A program made the translations under genes and the position numbers. Positions 17,787 through 26,236 of a DNA stretch of 32,692 nt are shown here, piece after piece (positions within the stretch are counted from its first letter, which is position 1; each line of letters begins with the position of its first letter). This stretch comes from Acidobacteriaceae bacterium. Its GTDB lineage: Bacteria; Acidobacteriota; Terriglobia; Bryobacterales; Bryobacteraceae. The notes beneath the pieces were generated by a model. The model saw only the letters and a program-made list of their open reading frames with translations. It did not search any database and was not told the DNA's origin. The stretch is taken from contig JAFASD010000434.1 in NCBI GenBank assembly GCA_019244945.1, forward strand, positions 1 through 32,692. Reading direction: 5' to 3'.

Positions 17787-18803
17787 ATGCCTTTCGCGGC
17801 ACGCATAGGCGATCCAATCGGACACAGTCCAACTATGAGCTGGTTGGTCGACGGATTGCTGATCGGCGCTGCGGTCGCCGCAGCGGGGGTGTTAATCGTT
17901 GGGACGGGAGGACTGGCGGCAGCAGCCATCGTTGGTGGAGTTGCGGCGACGGGCGCCGGCATAGGAGAAGTGCTCTCAACGATGAGTTGGGCACCAAAAG
18001 ACGTCGTTGGTGCAATTGTAGGCCAGTGTTCGGAAAACGTTCTGATAAACAAGAAATTCGCCGCGAGAGCTCATCCGGATTTAACGAACTGTTGTAAGCA
18101 TGAACCCTCTCAGCCTCCTATTGCTGAGGGGTCGGCAACGGTGCGAATTAATGGATTGCCCGCCGCGAGGGTGAGCGATCGCACGAGTTGTAGCGCCGCT
18201 ATCAGCAATGGTTCCATCAACGTACGAATAGGCGGCGGGCGAGTGCAGACGGATGTAATTCGGCCGGAAGATCTCGTTCCGGGATGGGTGAACGCAGCGT
18301 TATTTGCTGCAGGTCTCGCGAGTGCAATCATTCTTGCTGGACCCGTCGTTGCTGTGGCTGGTTTGATCGGGGCGTATGCTGGAGGCGGGATCGGCGCATA
18401 TGTTGGGGGCGAGATCTGGGGTGAAGGTTCGGATGCTCAGAAATGGGCGACGCTTGGTGGATCGTTCGTTGGCGGAGGACTCGCAGCAAAGGGCGGGGCT
18501 TGGTTCGACAAGAACTACGTCATTACGTCTGAGGGGCTGGGTTCGAACTTCGGAAATCTTCGAATTCGTCCCCGCTTGCCAGAGTTGGATGCGACCGGCA
18601 AGGTACATGGCGAGTTGCCTGACTACGTGCCAAGTAACTGGACGAGGGATCAGCTCGGGGATCTCAAGTCTGATCTGGAAAAGAGCATCGAATTTCGAAA
18701 ACAGGAGCAAGTGCAACTTGGTGAAGATGGGCCACACAGGGCTCGTATCAACGATGAGGAGCGTTTGCTTCGACAAATAAATAAGAAGTTAAGTGGCAGT
18801 TAG
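17787..18803 (+). CDS. prePAAR/PAAR T6SS effector with unrecognised C-terminal domain
   Basis: 338 residues from MPFAARIGDP; a longer in-frame start would overlap the chaperone gene and add non-family sequence. Residues 4-13 are a perfect prePAAR motif (AARxxDxxxH). Residues 19-63 are a first hydrophobic block. Residues about 72-165 form the PAAR spike tip with Cys/His residues (H96, C102, C103, H105, C135). Residues 168-240 are a second hydrophobic Gly-rich block. Residues about 275-338 form a short charged helical domain (NWTRDQL, SIEFRKQEQ, HRARINDEERLL) that should be the toxin. I cannot place it in a known family. The preceding Eag chaperone and following HEAT-like gene support an effector-immunity cassette. 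Confidence 0.88.
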   Translation: MPFAARIGDPIGHSPTMSWLVDGLLIGAAVAAAGVLIVGTGGLAAAAIVGGVAATGAGIGEVLSTMSWAPKDVVGAIVGQCSENVLINKKFAARAHPDLTNCCKHEPSQPPIAEGSATVRINGLPAARVSDRTSCSAAISNGSINVRIGGGRVQTDVIRPEDLVPGWVNAALFAAGLASAIILAGPVVAVAGLIGAYAGGGIGAYVGGEIWGEGSDAQKWATLGGSFVGGGLAAKGGAWFDKNYVITSEGLGSNFGNLRIRPRLPELDATGKVHGELPDYVPSNWTRDQLGDLKSDLEKSIEFRKQEQVQLGEDGPHRARINDEERLLRQINKKLSGS

Positions 18804-18825
18804 CAACGATCGAAAGGAGGATAGC

Positions 18826-19488
18826 ATGGAATACGCAGAGCATTTGATTCAGAGAATCTTGGACGCGCCTGATCACTCACGTGTCGCCGTTTTAGCCAAT
18901 GAATTGCTACGAGAGTTTCAGCGGGGGTACTCGGTTGAACGGCTTCGCCCTCTGCTAGCCAGCTATGACGGTGGAATAGTTGCAACTGCTGCCTGGATCG
19001 CTTCAGAGCTAGCGGAAACAGCGCGGCCTCTGCTGAGCGAAGTTGTACCTTTGCTAAAGCATCCTGCGAAAAGGGTCAGATTTCACGCATTGGATTGCCT
19101 TTTCTGGGCATCGATCGAGCAAGGATCGGAACTCGCCGCAGCATTTCGATTGCTGGGTGACGCGGATTCTGGTGTCCGCTGGAAGGCGATGCACCTCCTA
19201 GCGAGCCTTTCAGCTGAAAAGCTCCGAGCTGGTTTGAGGTTTCTGGCACAATCCGAAGGTGACGCGGAGCTCGCACGCGGCCTATCTTGGTTGATCTCCT
19301 CGGAAGCCGAGCGTCCTGAGATGATCCTTGCAGCCTTGGGATCGGACGATGCAATTATGCGCCGTTTTGCCGCCTTAGCTGCCGCCCGAAATCGGACCGA
19401 GCTGCTTGGGGACGTCTCCACAAGTGGAGATGATGAGGTCAGTGAGTTTGCACGCGGAAAAATGCGCCTTGCTCAACAGTCTGCCTAA
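18826..19488 (+). CDS. HEAT-like repeat protein, putative immunity protein
   Basis: 220 residues. The ATG at 18826 has AGGAGG 5 bases upstream; an in-frame GTG at 18793, inside the effector gene, has no such site. The sequence is all-helical with HEAT-like units (ELAETARPLLSEVVPLL, HPAKRVRFHALDCLF, DADSGVRWKAMHLLASL, DDAIMRRFAALAAA). There is no signal peptide or membrane span, so it should be cytosolic. This suits neutralisation of a toxin that acts in the cytoplasm. Placement immediately after the PAAR effector is the main reason for the immunity call; direct binding is inferred. Confidence 0.7.
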   Translation: MEYAEHLIQRILDAPDHSRVAVLANELLREFQRGYSVERLRPLLASYDGGIVATAAWIASELAETARPLLSEVVPLLKHPAKRVRFHALDCLFWASIEQGSELAAAFRLLGDADSGVRWKAMHLLASLSAEKLRAGLRFLAQSEGDAELARGLSWLISSEAERPEMILAALGSDDAIMRRFAALAAARNRTELLGDVSTSGDDEVSEFARGKMRLAQQSA

Positions 19489-19581
19489 ACGCGCAACGGG
19501 TACGTACTCGACAGCATCGACTTACTCGGTCGCCGATTATGGAGCTAATAGTTATTTAGTTCCTCAGATAGGACAACTATC

Positions 19582-19722
19582 ATGTTTTGGGTGCTTAGAA
19601 ACGCGACGAGAAAGCGAACCGAGGTAGTCTGGAGCAAAGGTCTCTTCTTGACTCCCCGAGGTTTCGAAGCTCAAGACGGTTTCATCAAATCGCAGCTGTA
19701 GTTCCGGTCAATGCACAGTTAG
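19582..19722 (+). pseudogene. Broken 5' fragment of a second tssK
   Basis: From the ATG at 19582 the translation reads VVWSKGLFLTPRGFEAQD followed by FIKSQL, a clear TssK N-terminus (compare VWRDGTFIVAQHFQASD in the intact tssK). It stops at TAG 19699-19701. TssK similarity seems to continue after it in the same frame (FRSMHS), consistent with a CAG-to-TAG nonsense change, then meets another TAG at 19720-19722 and the end of the intact tssK. An AGGA lies about 9 bases before the ATG. It is in the same orientation as the vgrG-effector operon and is probably a relic of an earlier gene order. Confidence 0.7.
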
Positions 19723-19727
19723 CGGGT

Positions 19728-21206
19728 TCAGTGTTGGGGAGCGATAGGACCAGTAAACACTACAATCAACTCCAATGTGGGATCTTTGATTTCCGCCTGC
19801 TCCAAAAAAATTGCGATCTGAGTCGTCTCTACGAGGTCTTTCCAGATCGGTGCAGCGTCCGATGTTTCGGATAGGGCGAAGTATTGAAAGTCCTCTCGCG
19901 GGGCAATCACGCCAGGGCCGTTGGGCCTGTGCTCAAGCGGTATACCCGGTCCTGCGGCGCCCCGCATGCGAAAGACGCTAGTGTTCGGAGCCGGCTCGCC
20001 CGGTTTCCCGCGAACTGCGGTGCCAACCTTCGATTTGGCAGCGGTCGAAGTCAGGGCGCCCACCTTCGCCGGTTTATTCGATTCGGGCGGTAGTCTGAAT
20101 GCCTTGATTCCCAGGAGGAACTCACCATTTTCCAGATCCTCTTTCGGGATCGGATCCGAAATATAGAACTCCCCGTCTCTCGTGAGTGGAATCAAACGCC
20201 AGTTGGTACGCCGAGCCCCAGCGAGCAGGTCGCGAATTAATTGGATTAATTCTTTGAATGGTGCGCCCGGTGAAAGGTGATCATAGGCGGGCAATGTCGA
20301 GAAAATGCTGCAAAAGGCCTGCAAAGATCCCGCAAACTGTAGTAAAGTACGAAACATTTCTGCGGGGTGGCAACCCACTTGCCGGACTCCGGATGTTGTC
20401 GTCTCCGGAAGGGCAATGAGGTGCTTCAAGTCGACTATTTGACTGTTCAGCGTCTGCAACAGAAGGAGATCGCGGTAGGAATCGTACCCTGAGGATGCAG
20501 CAGAAGCCCGGTCAGAGGTGCCGATCTCACGAGAAAGTGACTCGCGGAACGAGACCAGGTGCTTCACAAGCTCATCGACAGATCCTTTGAGTGCGATGTG
20601 AGCTCCAAGTGTGAGACAAGGAGGGACAAACTTCTCGTCAGGAACAACAATTCGCTCGGGCCTGGACACGCGTGCAATAGGGAGCCATGAATAGCCATCC
20701 CGCTTTTCGGTCGAGAGGAGTAAAAGAAAATTCGGCACGGCAAACGTGATCGGATGGTGATCGTCGGGGCTGGCCTCTAGTTGCTCGGCATTGTCCGTTC
20801 CAATTAAGACAGTGTTTGAGATGTAGCGAATCGGCCTACTGGGACTACGGCCTTCTGGGACGAACACGTTCGCAGCATCCAACCGCGCTCGCGGAACAGC
20901 GAGCAAAATTTCGATCTGTTCGATATCCTTGAAGGCTGCGGAATCAACCTCACGTTCCAGATGAATGGCCGCGCCTTCGGGTATATCGAAGAGCAAACCG
21001 TCCGAGAAGATGCCGCTTGCCCGTGTGATCGAAATCGTGTTCCCGGCAATGTGCGTCTTTAGCTCTAAAAACCCCCAATCCGCGTGATAAGAAGCGAGAA
21101 AGCGGAACTGAAGCGCATCCTCAACGTAAAGGTCTGACGCCTGAAAGTGCTGCGCGACGATGAATGTGCCGTCACGCCAAACAAGTCTTTGCAATCTAGG
21201 TCTCAT
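19728..21206 (-). CDS. tssK: T6SS baseplate protein TssK
   Basis: 492 residues, longer than the usual 440-450. TssK connects the baseplate to the TssL/TssM membrane complex. The N-terminus has LVWRDGTFIVAQHFQASD followed by a QFRFLASYHADWGFLEL segment, the diagnostic shoulder region. The middle helical part contains LLLLQTLNSQIVDLKHL. The C-terminal receptor-binding part holds DFQYFALSE and APIWKDLVETTQIAIFL. A Pro/Gly/Ala-rich stretch at about 378-432 is an insertion that lengthens the protein. It is transcribed away from tssL. The putative -10 palindrome at 21247-21254 could serve both genes. Confidence 0.92.
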   Translation of the reverse strand: MRPRLQRLVWRDGTFIVAQHFQASDLYVEDALQFRFLASYHADWGFLELKTHIAGNTISITRASGIFSDGLLFDIPEGAAIHLEREVDSAAFKDIEQIEILLAVPRARLDAANVFVPEGRSPSRPIRYISNTVLIGTDNAEQLEASPDDHHPITFAVPNFLLLLSTEKRDGYSWLPIARVSRPERIVVPDEKFVPPCLTLGAHIALKGSVDELVKHLVSFRESLSREIGTSDRASAASSGYDSYRDLLLLQTLNSQIVDLKHLIALPETTTSGVRQVGCHPAEMFRTLLQFAGSLQAFCSIFSTLPAYDHLSPGAPFKELIQLIRDLLAGARRTNWRLIPLTRDGEFYISDPIPKEDLENGEFLLGIKAFRLPPESNKPAKVGALTSTAAKSKVGTAVRGKPGEPAPNTSVFRMRGAAGPGIPLEHRPNGPGVIAPREDFQYFALSETSDAAPIWKDLVETTQIAIFLEQAEIKDPTLELIVVFTGPIAPQH

Positions 21207-21245
21207 CAGTTACACCATGCGCGGGCCGCCAGGGCTCCGAGGGTG

Positions 21246-21259
21246 CATTATAATACTGG
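21246..21259. promoter_or_regulatory. AT-rich motif in tssK/tssL divergent region
   Basis: CATTATAATACTGG contains TATAAT on both strands and lies 33 bases from the tssL GTG and 40 bases from the tssK ATG. It matches CATTATAATACCGG at 7904-7917 in the kinase/tssA control region at 13 of 14 positions. It could be a two-way -10 box or a regulator site. No -35 hexamers are evident. Confidence 0.4.
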
Positions 21260-21278
21260 ACCACACCCGGAAACAAAC

Positions 21279-21974
21279 GTGGATACTGAATCCAGCCCAG
21301 TACTGATCGGTCAGACAGAAACTGTAGCGCTCGCCTACCACGAATCGTTGACTTCAATCGCGCGTATCGATGAGGATATCCCAACCGATGCGTCCGAAGT
21401 GGCGGCATACGGAGAATCGCTGCGGGGCTTGGTGGATGACAATGCTGCCGACGCGCGCGCAATCGGCCAAAAGCACAACTATCCCGATCAGTGGTTGAAT
21501 TACTGTGAACATGCCGTTCACGCTTTCCTTGACGAAGTTGTTGTCAATCACAAGCGCGCACGAGATTTTGGTATCTGGTCACAAAAGGATCAGAACGCGG
21601 GTGAGACATATTTCACTCACCTCAACGAACTTACCGCGCAAAAGACCAATACGAAGCAGTTGGGAGACGTGCTCTCACTGTTCGCGCTATGCATGGAACT
21701 TGGATTTCGAGGTCTTCGCTCGCACGAAGACGTCGAAATGCGCCTTATTGCAATAACCGCTCGGATCGAGATTTGCGGATTCATAAGTCCGCCGGTTTCC
21801 GAGTACCCCCGGCTCCCCGAAGCCAAAAGAGACTCTGCCAATCGGGCACCCTTTCTCATTGGGGTGCTGGCCGCCCTGTTGCTCCTCTTGGTCTACGCCG
21901 TAATGGCGGTAACCCTAAATAGCAAAGCCGATGAGGTTAAAGCCAGTTTAGCCGAAGTGCAGGCCCGGCCGTGA
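21279..21974 (+). CDS. tssL: T6SS membrane protein TssL (DotU/IcmH-like)
   Basis: 231 residues from the GTG at 21279. An in-frame ATG at 21147 would lie inside the divergent tssK and add basic non-family residues. The DotU domain spans about residues 15-185, with YCEHAVHAFLDEVVVNH and FFTHLNEL-like YFTHLNEL motifs, and LFALCMELGFRG. One membrane span lies at about 190-213, with an 18-residue periplasmic tail. There is no peptidoglycan-binding OmpA extension. TssL joins TssM in the inner membrane and binds TssK. Its TGA shares a base with the ATG of tssM. Confidence 0.93.
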   Translation: MDTESSPVLIGQTETVALAYHESLTSIARIDEDIPTDASEVAAYGESLRGLVDDNAADARAIGQKHNYPDQWLNYCEHAVHAFLDEVVVNHKRARDFGIWSQKDQNAGETYFTHLNELTAQKTNTKQLGDVLSLFALCMELGFRGLRSHEDVEMRLIAITARIEICGFISPPVSEYPRLPEAKRDSANRAPFLIGVLAALLLLLVYAVMAVTLNSKADEVKASLAEVQARP

Positions 21975-24900
21975 TGAAGGAATATTTTTGGCCGTCGGTC
22001 GCCGGTATCACCATTTTTGCAGCGATATTCTTCGTCGCGGACGGCCTTATTGGGCGTGCGAAGGTTTTGGTGTTGTCTGCGGCGGGTTCGGCTGTTGCAG
22101 CATTGGCGGCGTCCAGGCTATCAAAACGGAATGAAAGAGACACACACCGAGAAAGCGCAACGGTCGATTCGGGGCCAGTGCCGCAACCGCAGGCTGGTTC
22201 TCGGCCGAGCAACCTCCTGACCGATGTCGCCAAGATTTGCCGTTTGCTCAAGAAAGCGTCTGAGCGCGGCGTCGCCTTTCTTGTTTACGAGAAATGGCCT
22301 GCGGACCGTTCGGTTCTTGCCCATTCCGGCACGGGCTGCAAAGAGATCGTTAACCGTCCGGGAGGACGACTCAGCAAATCTTATGAGTTCTACATCGAGC
22401 TGGGCCTACAAATGGCCCTCGATCCGACTGTGTGGCGACGATTCTCGGCCGCACTTTCCGGATTCGCCGGAAATCAAAGCTCCGCGCGGGCGCTGATTCT
22501 GGTACGCGATCTACCCTGTGAGGGATCAGAGGAGGTTTCAGCATCTGATCAATGGCAAAAGGTAGTCTCAGTTGCTACCGCAGCAATCGGGGGTCGAATT
22601 CCTGTGTATGTAATTTATCGCGGACTCGAAAACGATTCCGATATTGGCTCTCTCTTCGCCAAATACGCTGGTTTTGTCCGACCAAACGACGCGCTTGGGG
22701 TGACTCTGCCCGTTCCATTGAATGTTAGCGAAGCAAATTGGACGGCTTATCAGGCCGGACGGATTGACACTGGAACAAATTCGCTTTTCACCCGTCTCGC
22801 TGAGCGATTACCTGTCCAGCTCGGCGTTCCAGACCAGACGGACAACCGCAGAGCCGCATTTCGATTTCCGCGATTCTTCCGGTGGTTTCCCAAAAGCCTA
22901 GGGACAGACTTGGTTGAGCAAACTGGAGCCGACCCGGATGCCGCTTTCCTGCGGGGCTTTTATTTTACTGGGATGGGTGTACGTCCGGTAATCGAATCTC
23001 CTCTTGCTGAAATCCCAAGCAAATCTGAATCGGATGCACATGCTCTGTTAAAAGGGCTTCGAGCGAGTCTTAGACTCAAGCGCGCAGCTTTGCGACCTGC
23101 TCGACTGTCCTACCCGGAAGCGCGGCGTCTCGAGCCGGAAGCTCCGAGGTTTCTCGAGGGTGTTTTCAACGTCGTTGTTGACGATCTGCGCCGCTGGTCA
23201 GGGGCACCGGCGCGCTGGATGCGAGTAGCATTCTTTGCTGGTCTCGGGCTTGCGACCGTGATCGGCGTATTGTTCATTCCGTGGTACAAGAACCATCGTC
23301 TTCTGAACGATGCACAGGCGGTATCGGTGCGGACTTCAACTTCAACAGACGTGTCGGACTCTCAGCGGGTAGCCGGTTTGATGGTTCTGGAAAAAGCCCG
23401 GATGTTGGTCGAACGCCTTCGCGATCACGAAACGAATGGCCGACCGTTTTGGTTTGGCTTTGGCTTCTACCAAGGCCGAAATATAGTGGGGGATGTCCAG
23501 CAGGCGTACTTATCCCACGTTCGATCGGAGCTTGTAAGTCCAACGCGTGAGGCGATGCGCGGTTTCTTGCAAGCCTTACCAGGTTCTCGCAGTTCGTTGC
23601 CGGAAGACACTCAGCCCAGCTTTAAGAATACATACGACACGCTGAAGGCCTACCTGATGATCACCTATCGCCCTGACAAGGTCGACAGCGAATTCCTCAC
23701 TGAAGCACTGACCAACTGGTGGATGAAAACCCGAAAATTCGACCGCAAAGATGTGCGCGATCTCGCGGCAAAACAATTCGCCGCGTTCAGTACGGATCTG
23801 ATCGAGAATTCGCCTGGTCGCATAACGCCGGGCTTGGAGGTTGATCGAGGCCGGAAGTATCTGCAGGCCTTTGGCGCGACCGAAGGCGTTTACGAGCGCA
23901 TAACGGACGACGCCTCCAAGAAGGTTCCGGAGATTGATTTCGCCGCGCTCTACTCGCAAAGCGCCCAGGTGATTGTGAAGACGCCGCGAGTTCCGGGCGC
24001 GTTTACCAAAGTGGGCTTTTCGCTCGTTTCGAAACAGCTGGCGCAAATTTCGCAGGCTTTCAAAGTCGAACAATGGGTAGTGGAGTTGCCGTCCATCGAC
24101 ACAGTCCAGGTGACGACAGATCTTCGTGAGAGGTACGAGAAGGAGTTCATCGCTGACTGGACTACCTTTCTCAAGCAGACCGATATTGTCGTCTGCCGAG
24201 CCCGCCTCCAAGATACGGCAAAGCAACTGCGCCTACTTTCGGGGGCGGACGGACAATCTGCACTGATGCAGTTGTTTGGGGTTGTTGCGCAGAATACTGA
24301 TGTGCCTTTCGCAAGTCCAATGTTTGTGCCGGTCCAACACATTGTCTCCCCTGATCCTGCAGCCACCCAGTCAATCGCGGACCTGAAAAAAGCTCTTTTC
24401 GAACTGTCCGATGCGCTGGCTTCCGCGCCCGAAAACGACGTGCGCTCGTCGGTCGGGGGTCAGATACGCAGTGCAAACTCTGCTGTTTATAACGTCAAGC
24501 AACTTGTGGTCGGAGTTGGCTCTCAAACGAGCGGAGAAGCCGGAGAACAAGAAAACGTTGTGCGCAAAGAAGTGATTCGTTTACTGGATCGTCCAGTAAG
24601 CGAGGCCGAGGCCTGCATTCCGGGACTCCAGTTCGGCGGATGTCAAAAACTTATGGCGGCCGTTGCCGGTTACCCGTTTGGCCGGCGCGGCGAGGCGACA
24701 GTGACCGATGTTGATACATCGATCGCATCTCTCAACCAGTTCTATCGTGATCGGCTAAGCGACGTAATTACTCATTCGGACAGCGGATACGCCCCGAATT
24801 CTGCGTCAGGGAAGCAGGTGAACGGAGACTTCGTACGGCTGTTGAATTGGTCAGAAAGAGTAAAGAAGGCTATCTCGGGTTCCAATGACGTCTTGATCCG

Positions 24901-25303
24901 AGCGTCGGCCACTCCGGGAATTAAATCAATCAAGTTGAAGGTGGATGGCCAAGAACAAGAACTCGTACTCGGGCGAGATGAGTTCCAGCGCTTTACCTGG
25001 AAACAATCTGCTGCTGGCGCGGAGATGAGTGTGGCGCTTGATGGAGGCGTTTCCGTTCCTGGTCCGCCTGCACCCGGTCCGTGGGGAATACTGAGGCTCT
25101 TCGATCAGATGCATTTGGTGAGGCGTTCGGATTCGGAGGTGTCGTTTGATTGGGAGATAAGAGAGAAGGAAACGAACCGTCCACTATTGAACGCAAGCGG
25201 GAAGCCATTGACCATAAGCTTTACTGTTAAGGGGGCGATACTCCCGCTGCTCGATCCGGCGAGCCGAGCGTTCGCGGGATGCCCCTCAAAGATAGCCGAG
25301 TGA
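21974..25303 (+). CDS. tssM: T6SS membrane protein TssM (IcmF-like)
   Basis: 1109 residues, normal for TssM. Two N-terminal membrane spans (about 5-24 and 30-48) precede a cytoplasmic domain; a third span lies at about 416-438; the rest is the large periplasmic part. The cytoplasmic domain keeps IcmF landmarks (ALILVRDLPC, RIPVYVIYRGLEND) but no Walker A (GxxxxGKS/T) is visible in it. Some working TssM proteins also lack this motif. TssM forms the channel and is normally held to the outer membrane by TssJ, which is not encoded here. The start overlaps the tssL stop by one base (TGATG); the adjacent GTG at 21971 is a trivial alternative. Confidence 0.94.
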   Translation: MKEYFWPSVAGITIFAAIFFVADGLIGRAKVLVLSAAGSAVAALAASRLSKRNERDTHRESATVDSGPVPQPQAGSRPSNLLTDVAKICRLLKKASERGVAFLVYEKWPADRSVLAHSGTGCKEIVNRPGGRLSKSYEFYIELGLQMALDPTVWRRFSAALSGFAGNQSSARALILVRDLPCEGSEEVSASDQWQKVVSVATAAIGGRIPVYVIYRGLENDSDIGSLFAKYAGFVRPNDALGVTLPVPLNVSEANWTAYQAGRIDTGTNSLFTRLAERLPVQLGVPDQTDNRRAAFRFPRFFRWFPKSLGTDLVEQTGADPDAAFLRGFYFTGMGVRPVIESPLAEIPSKSESDAHALLKGLRASLRLKRAALRPARLSYPEARRLEPEAPRFLEGVFNVVVDDLRRWSGAPARWMRVAFFAGLGLATVIGVLFIPWYKNHRLLNDAQAVSVRTSTSTDVSDSQRVAGLMVLEKARMLVERLRDHETNGRPFWFGFGFYQGRNIVGDVQQAYLSHVRSELVSPTREAMRGFLQALPGSRSSLPEDTQPSFKNTYDTLKAYLMITYRPDKVDSEFLTEALTNWWMKTRKFDRKDVRDLAAKQFAAFSTDLIENSPGRITPGLEVDRGRKYLQAFGATEGVYERITDDASKKVPEIDFAALYSQSAQVIVKTPRVPGAFTKVGFSLVSKQLAQISQAFKVEQWVVELPSIDTVQVTTDLRERYEKEFIADWTTFLKQTDIVVCRARLQDTAKQLRLLSGADGQSALMQLFGVVAQNTDVPFASPMFVPVQHIVSPDPAATQSIADLKKALFELSDALASAPENDVRSSVGGQIRSANSAVYNVKQLVVGVGSQTSGEAGEQENVVRKEVIRLLDRPVSEAEACIPGLQFGGCQKLMAAVAGYPFGRRGEATVTDVDTSIASLNQFYRDRLSDVITHSDSGYAPNSASGKQVNGDFVRLLNWSERVKKAISGSNDVLIRASATPGIKSIKLKVDGQEQELVLGRDEFQRFTWKQSAAGAEMSVALDGGVSVPGPPAPGPWGILRLFDQMHLVRRSDSEVSFDWEIREKETNRPLLNASGKPLTISFTVKGAILPLLDPASRAFAGCPSKIAE

Positions 25304-25317
25304 TTATCTGAATTACG

Positions 25318-26034
25318 CTAACCCCCTCGATGCTTCACTTCTTCAGGAGTGAGGTTTGTCTCGAAACTGCCGTACACTCTGAAAGGTTTGCCCTCTCTTG
25401 CTGCTACCTCCTGTGGAACAAAAACGGTCCATCTTCCGTGAACATTTCTTATCTCAAAACCTTCGTCGAAACCTCCGGGATTTCTGTACGTGGTAGTGGG
25501 TAGATAGGATCGGAGATCACGCACATCCACATCGCTCCAACTGGAGGGTAGCTCGAGTCCGTGCTGTCCTCTCCGATCTTTGTCATTTCGGGTGAACCCA
25601 AAATGATACGAATCTTTCTCGATCTCATAACGCTTAACATCGCCTCTTCCGATGTCACTTACTACAACATCGAAGTGCCCGAGTGAATTTTTCAAATCTA
25701 GGATAAATGGTTGCATGTTATATGGGTCCAAATGATGTCTGCCCGGTTTTGCCTTTGTCCATTTCACGATCCATGCTTTCCATTCATCAGGTATGCTGCC
25801 CAAATCGTAAGCGGTGCCGCTTCCTGCCACATAGTGCTCTAGCAGCGCTGCGGAGAATGGGGGACCCAATTTCAGATAGTGGTTGATGAATCGCAGTAAA
25901 TAAGGCCTTCCCCTACGAGGCGTGAGCAGCGCCACGTGAAGCGCCACATTTCCCAACTCGCGATGCTCCGCAGGTGAGTTCGGGTTTGGCAGACGGAAGA
26001 GGCTCCGTCGCCGTTTCGGCCATTGTTCCGCCAT
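25318..26034 (-). CDS. Unrecognised protein convergent with tssM
   Basis: 238 residues from an ATG with AGGAGG 5 bases upstream; a longer in-frame start lacks such a site. No signal peptide or membrane span. The N-terminus is basic. The middle holds a helical stretch (YLLRFINHYLKLGPPFSAALLEHYV), then Trp/His/Asp-rich sequence (WIVKWTKAKPGRHHLD) and a beta-rich C-terminal part (SYHFGFTRND, GRWTVFVP, FRVYGSFETNL). It ends 14 bases from the tssM stop. The position next to a T6SS locus makes a secreted-substrate or accessory role possible, but nothing in the sequence proves it. Confidence 0.65.
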   Translation of the reverse strand: MAEQWPKRRRSLFRLPNPNSPAEHRELGNVALHVALLTPRRGRPYLLRFINHYLKLGPPFSAALLEHYVAGSGTAYDLGSIPDEWKAWIVKWTKAKPGRHHLDPYNMQPFILDLKNSLGHFDVVVSDIGRGDVKRYEIEKDSYHFGFTRNDKDRRGQHGLELPSSWSDVDVRDLRSYLPTTTYRNPGGFDEGFEIRNVHGRWTVFVPQEVAAREGKPFRVYGSFETNLTPEEVKHRGG

Positions 26035-26180
26035 TATCCTCCTGATCGTGCAACAAAACCGCACCAAGGAGCAAGCGTTTTCTTTCAAACCACGCCTACG
26101 GTGAACCGCCAGGCGGACCTTCTCGCTCGGTTATAAAGTACGCAGATCGCACTCAGCGGATGGGCAATTTTCATTTGGTA

Positions 26181-26208
26181 TTGACAATGCCACTGAACGT
26201 GATATGCT
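26181..26208 (+). promoter_or_regulatory. sigma70-type promoter of the small secreted protein gene
   Basis: A perfect TTGACA (26181-26186), a 16-base spacer and TATGCT (26203-26208), which matches 4 of 6 consensus bases. It lies 29 bases before the GTG start at 26237, with AGGAGG at 26225-26230 between them. Confidence 0.6.
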
Positions 26209-26236
26209 CCAATCCCGACTCATAAGGAGGAAGCGT

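Noticed and set aside
21147..21278. Extended N-terminus of tssL
   Set aside because: It would overlap the divergent tssK start and the putative promoter, and adds basic non-family residues.
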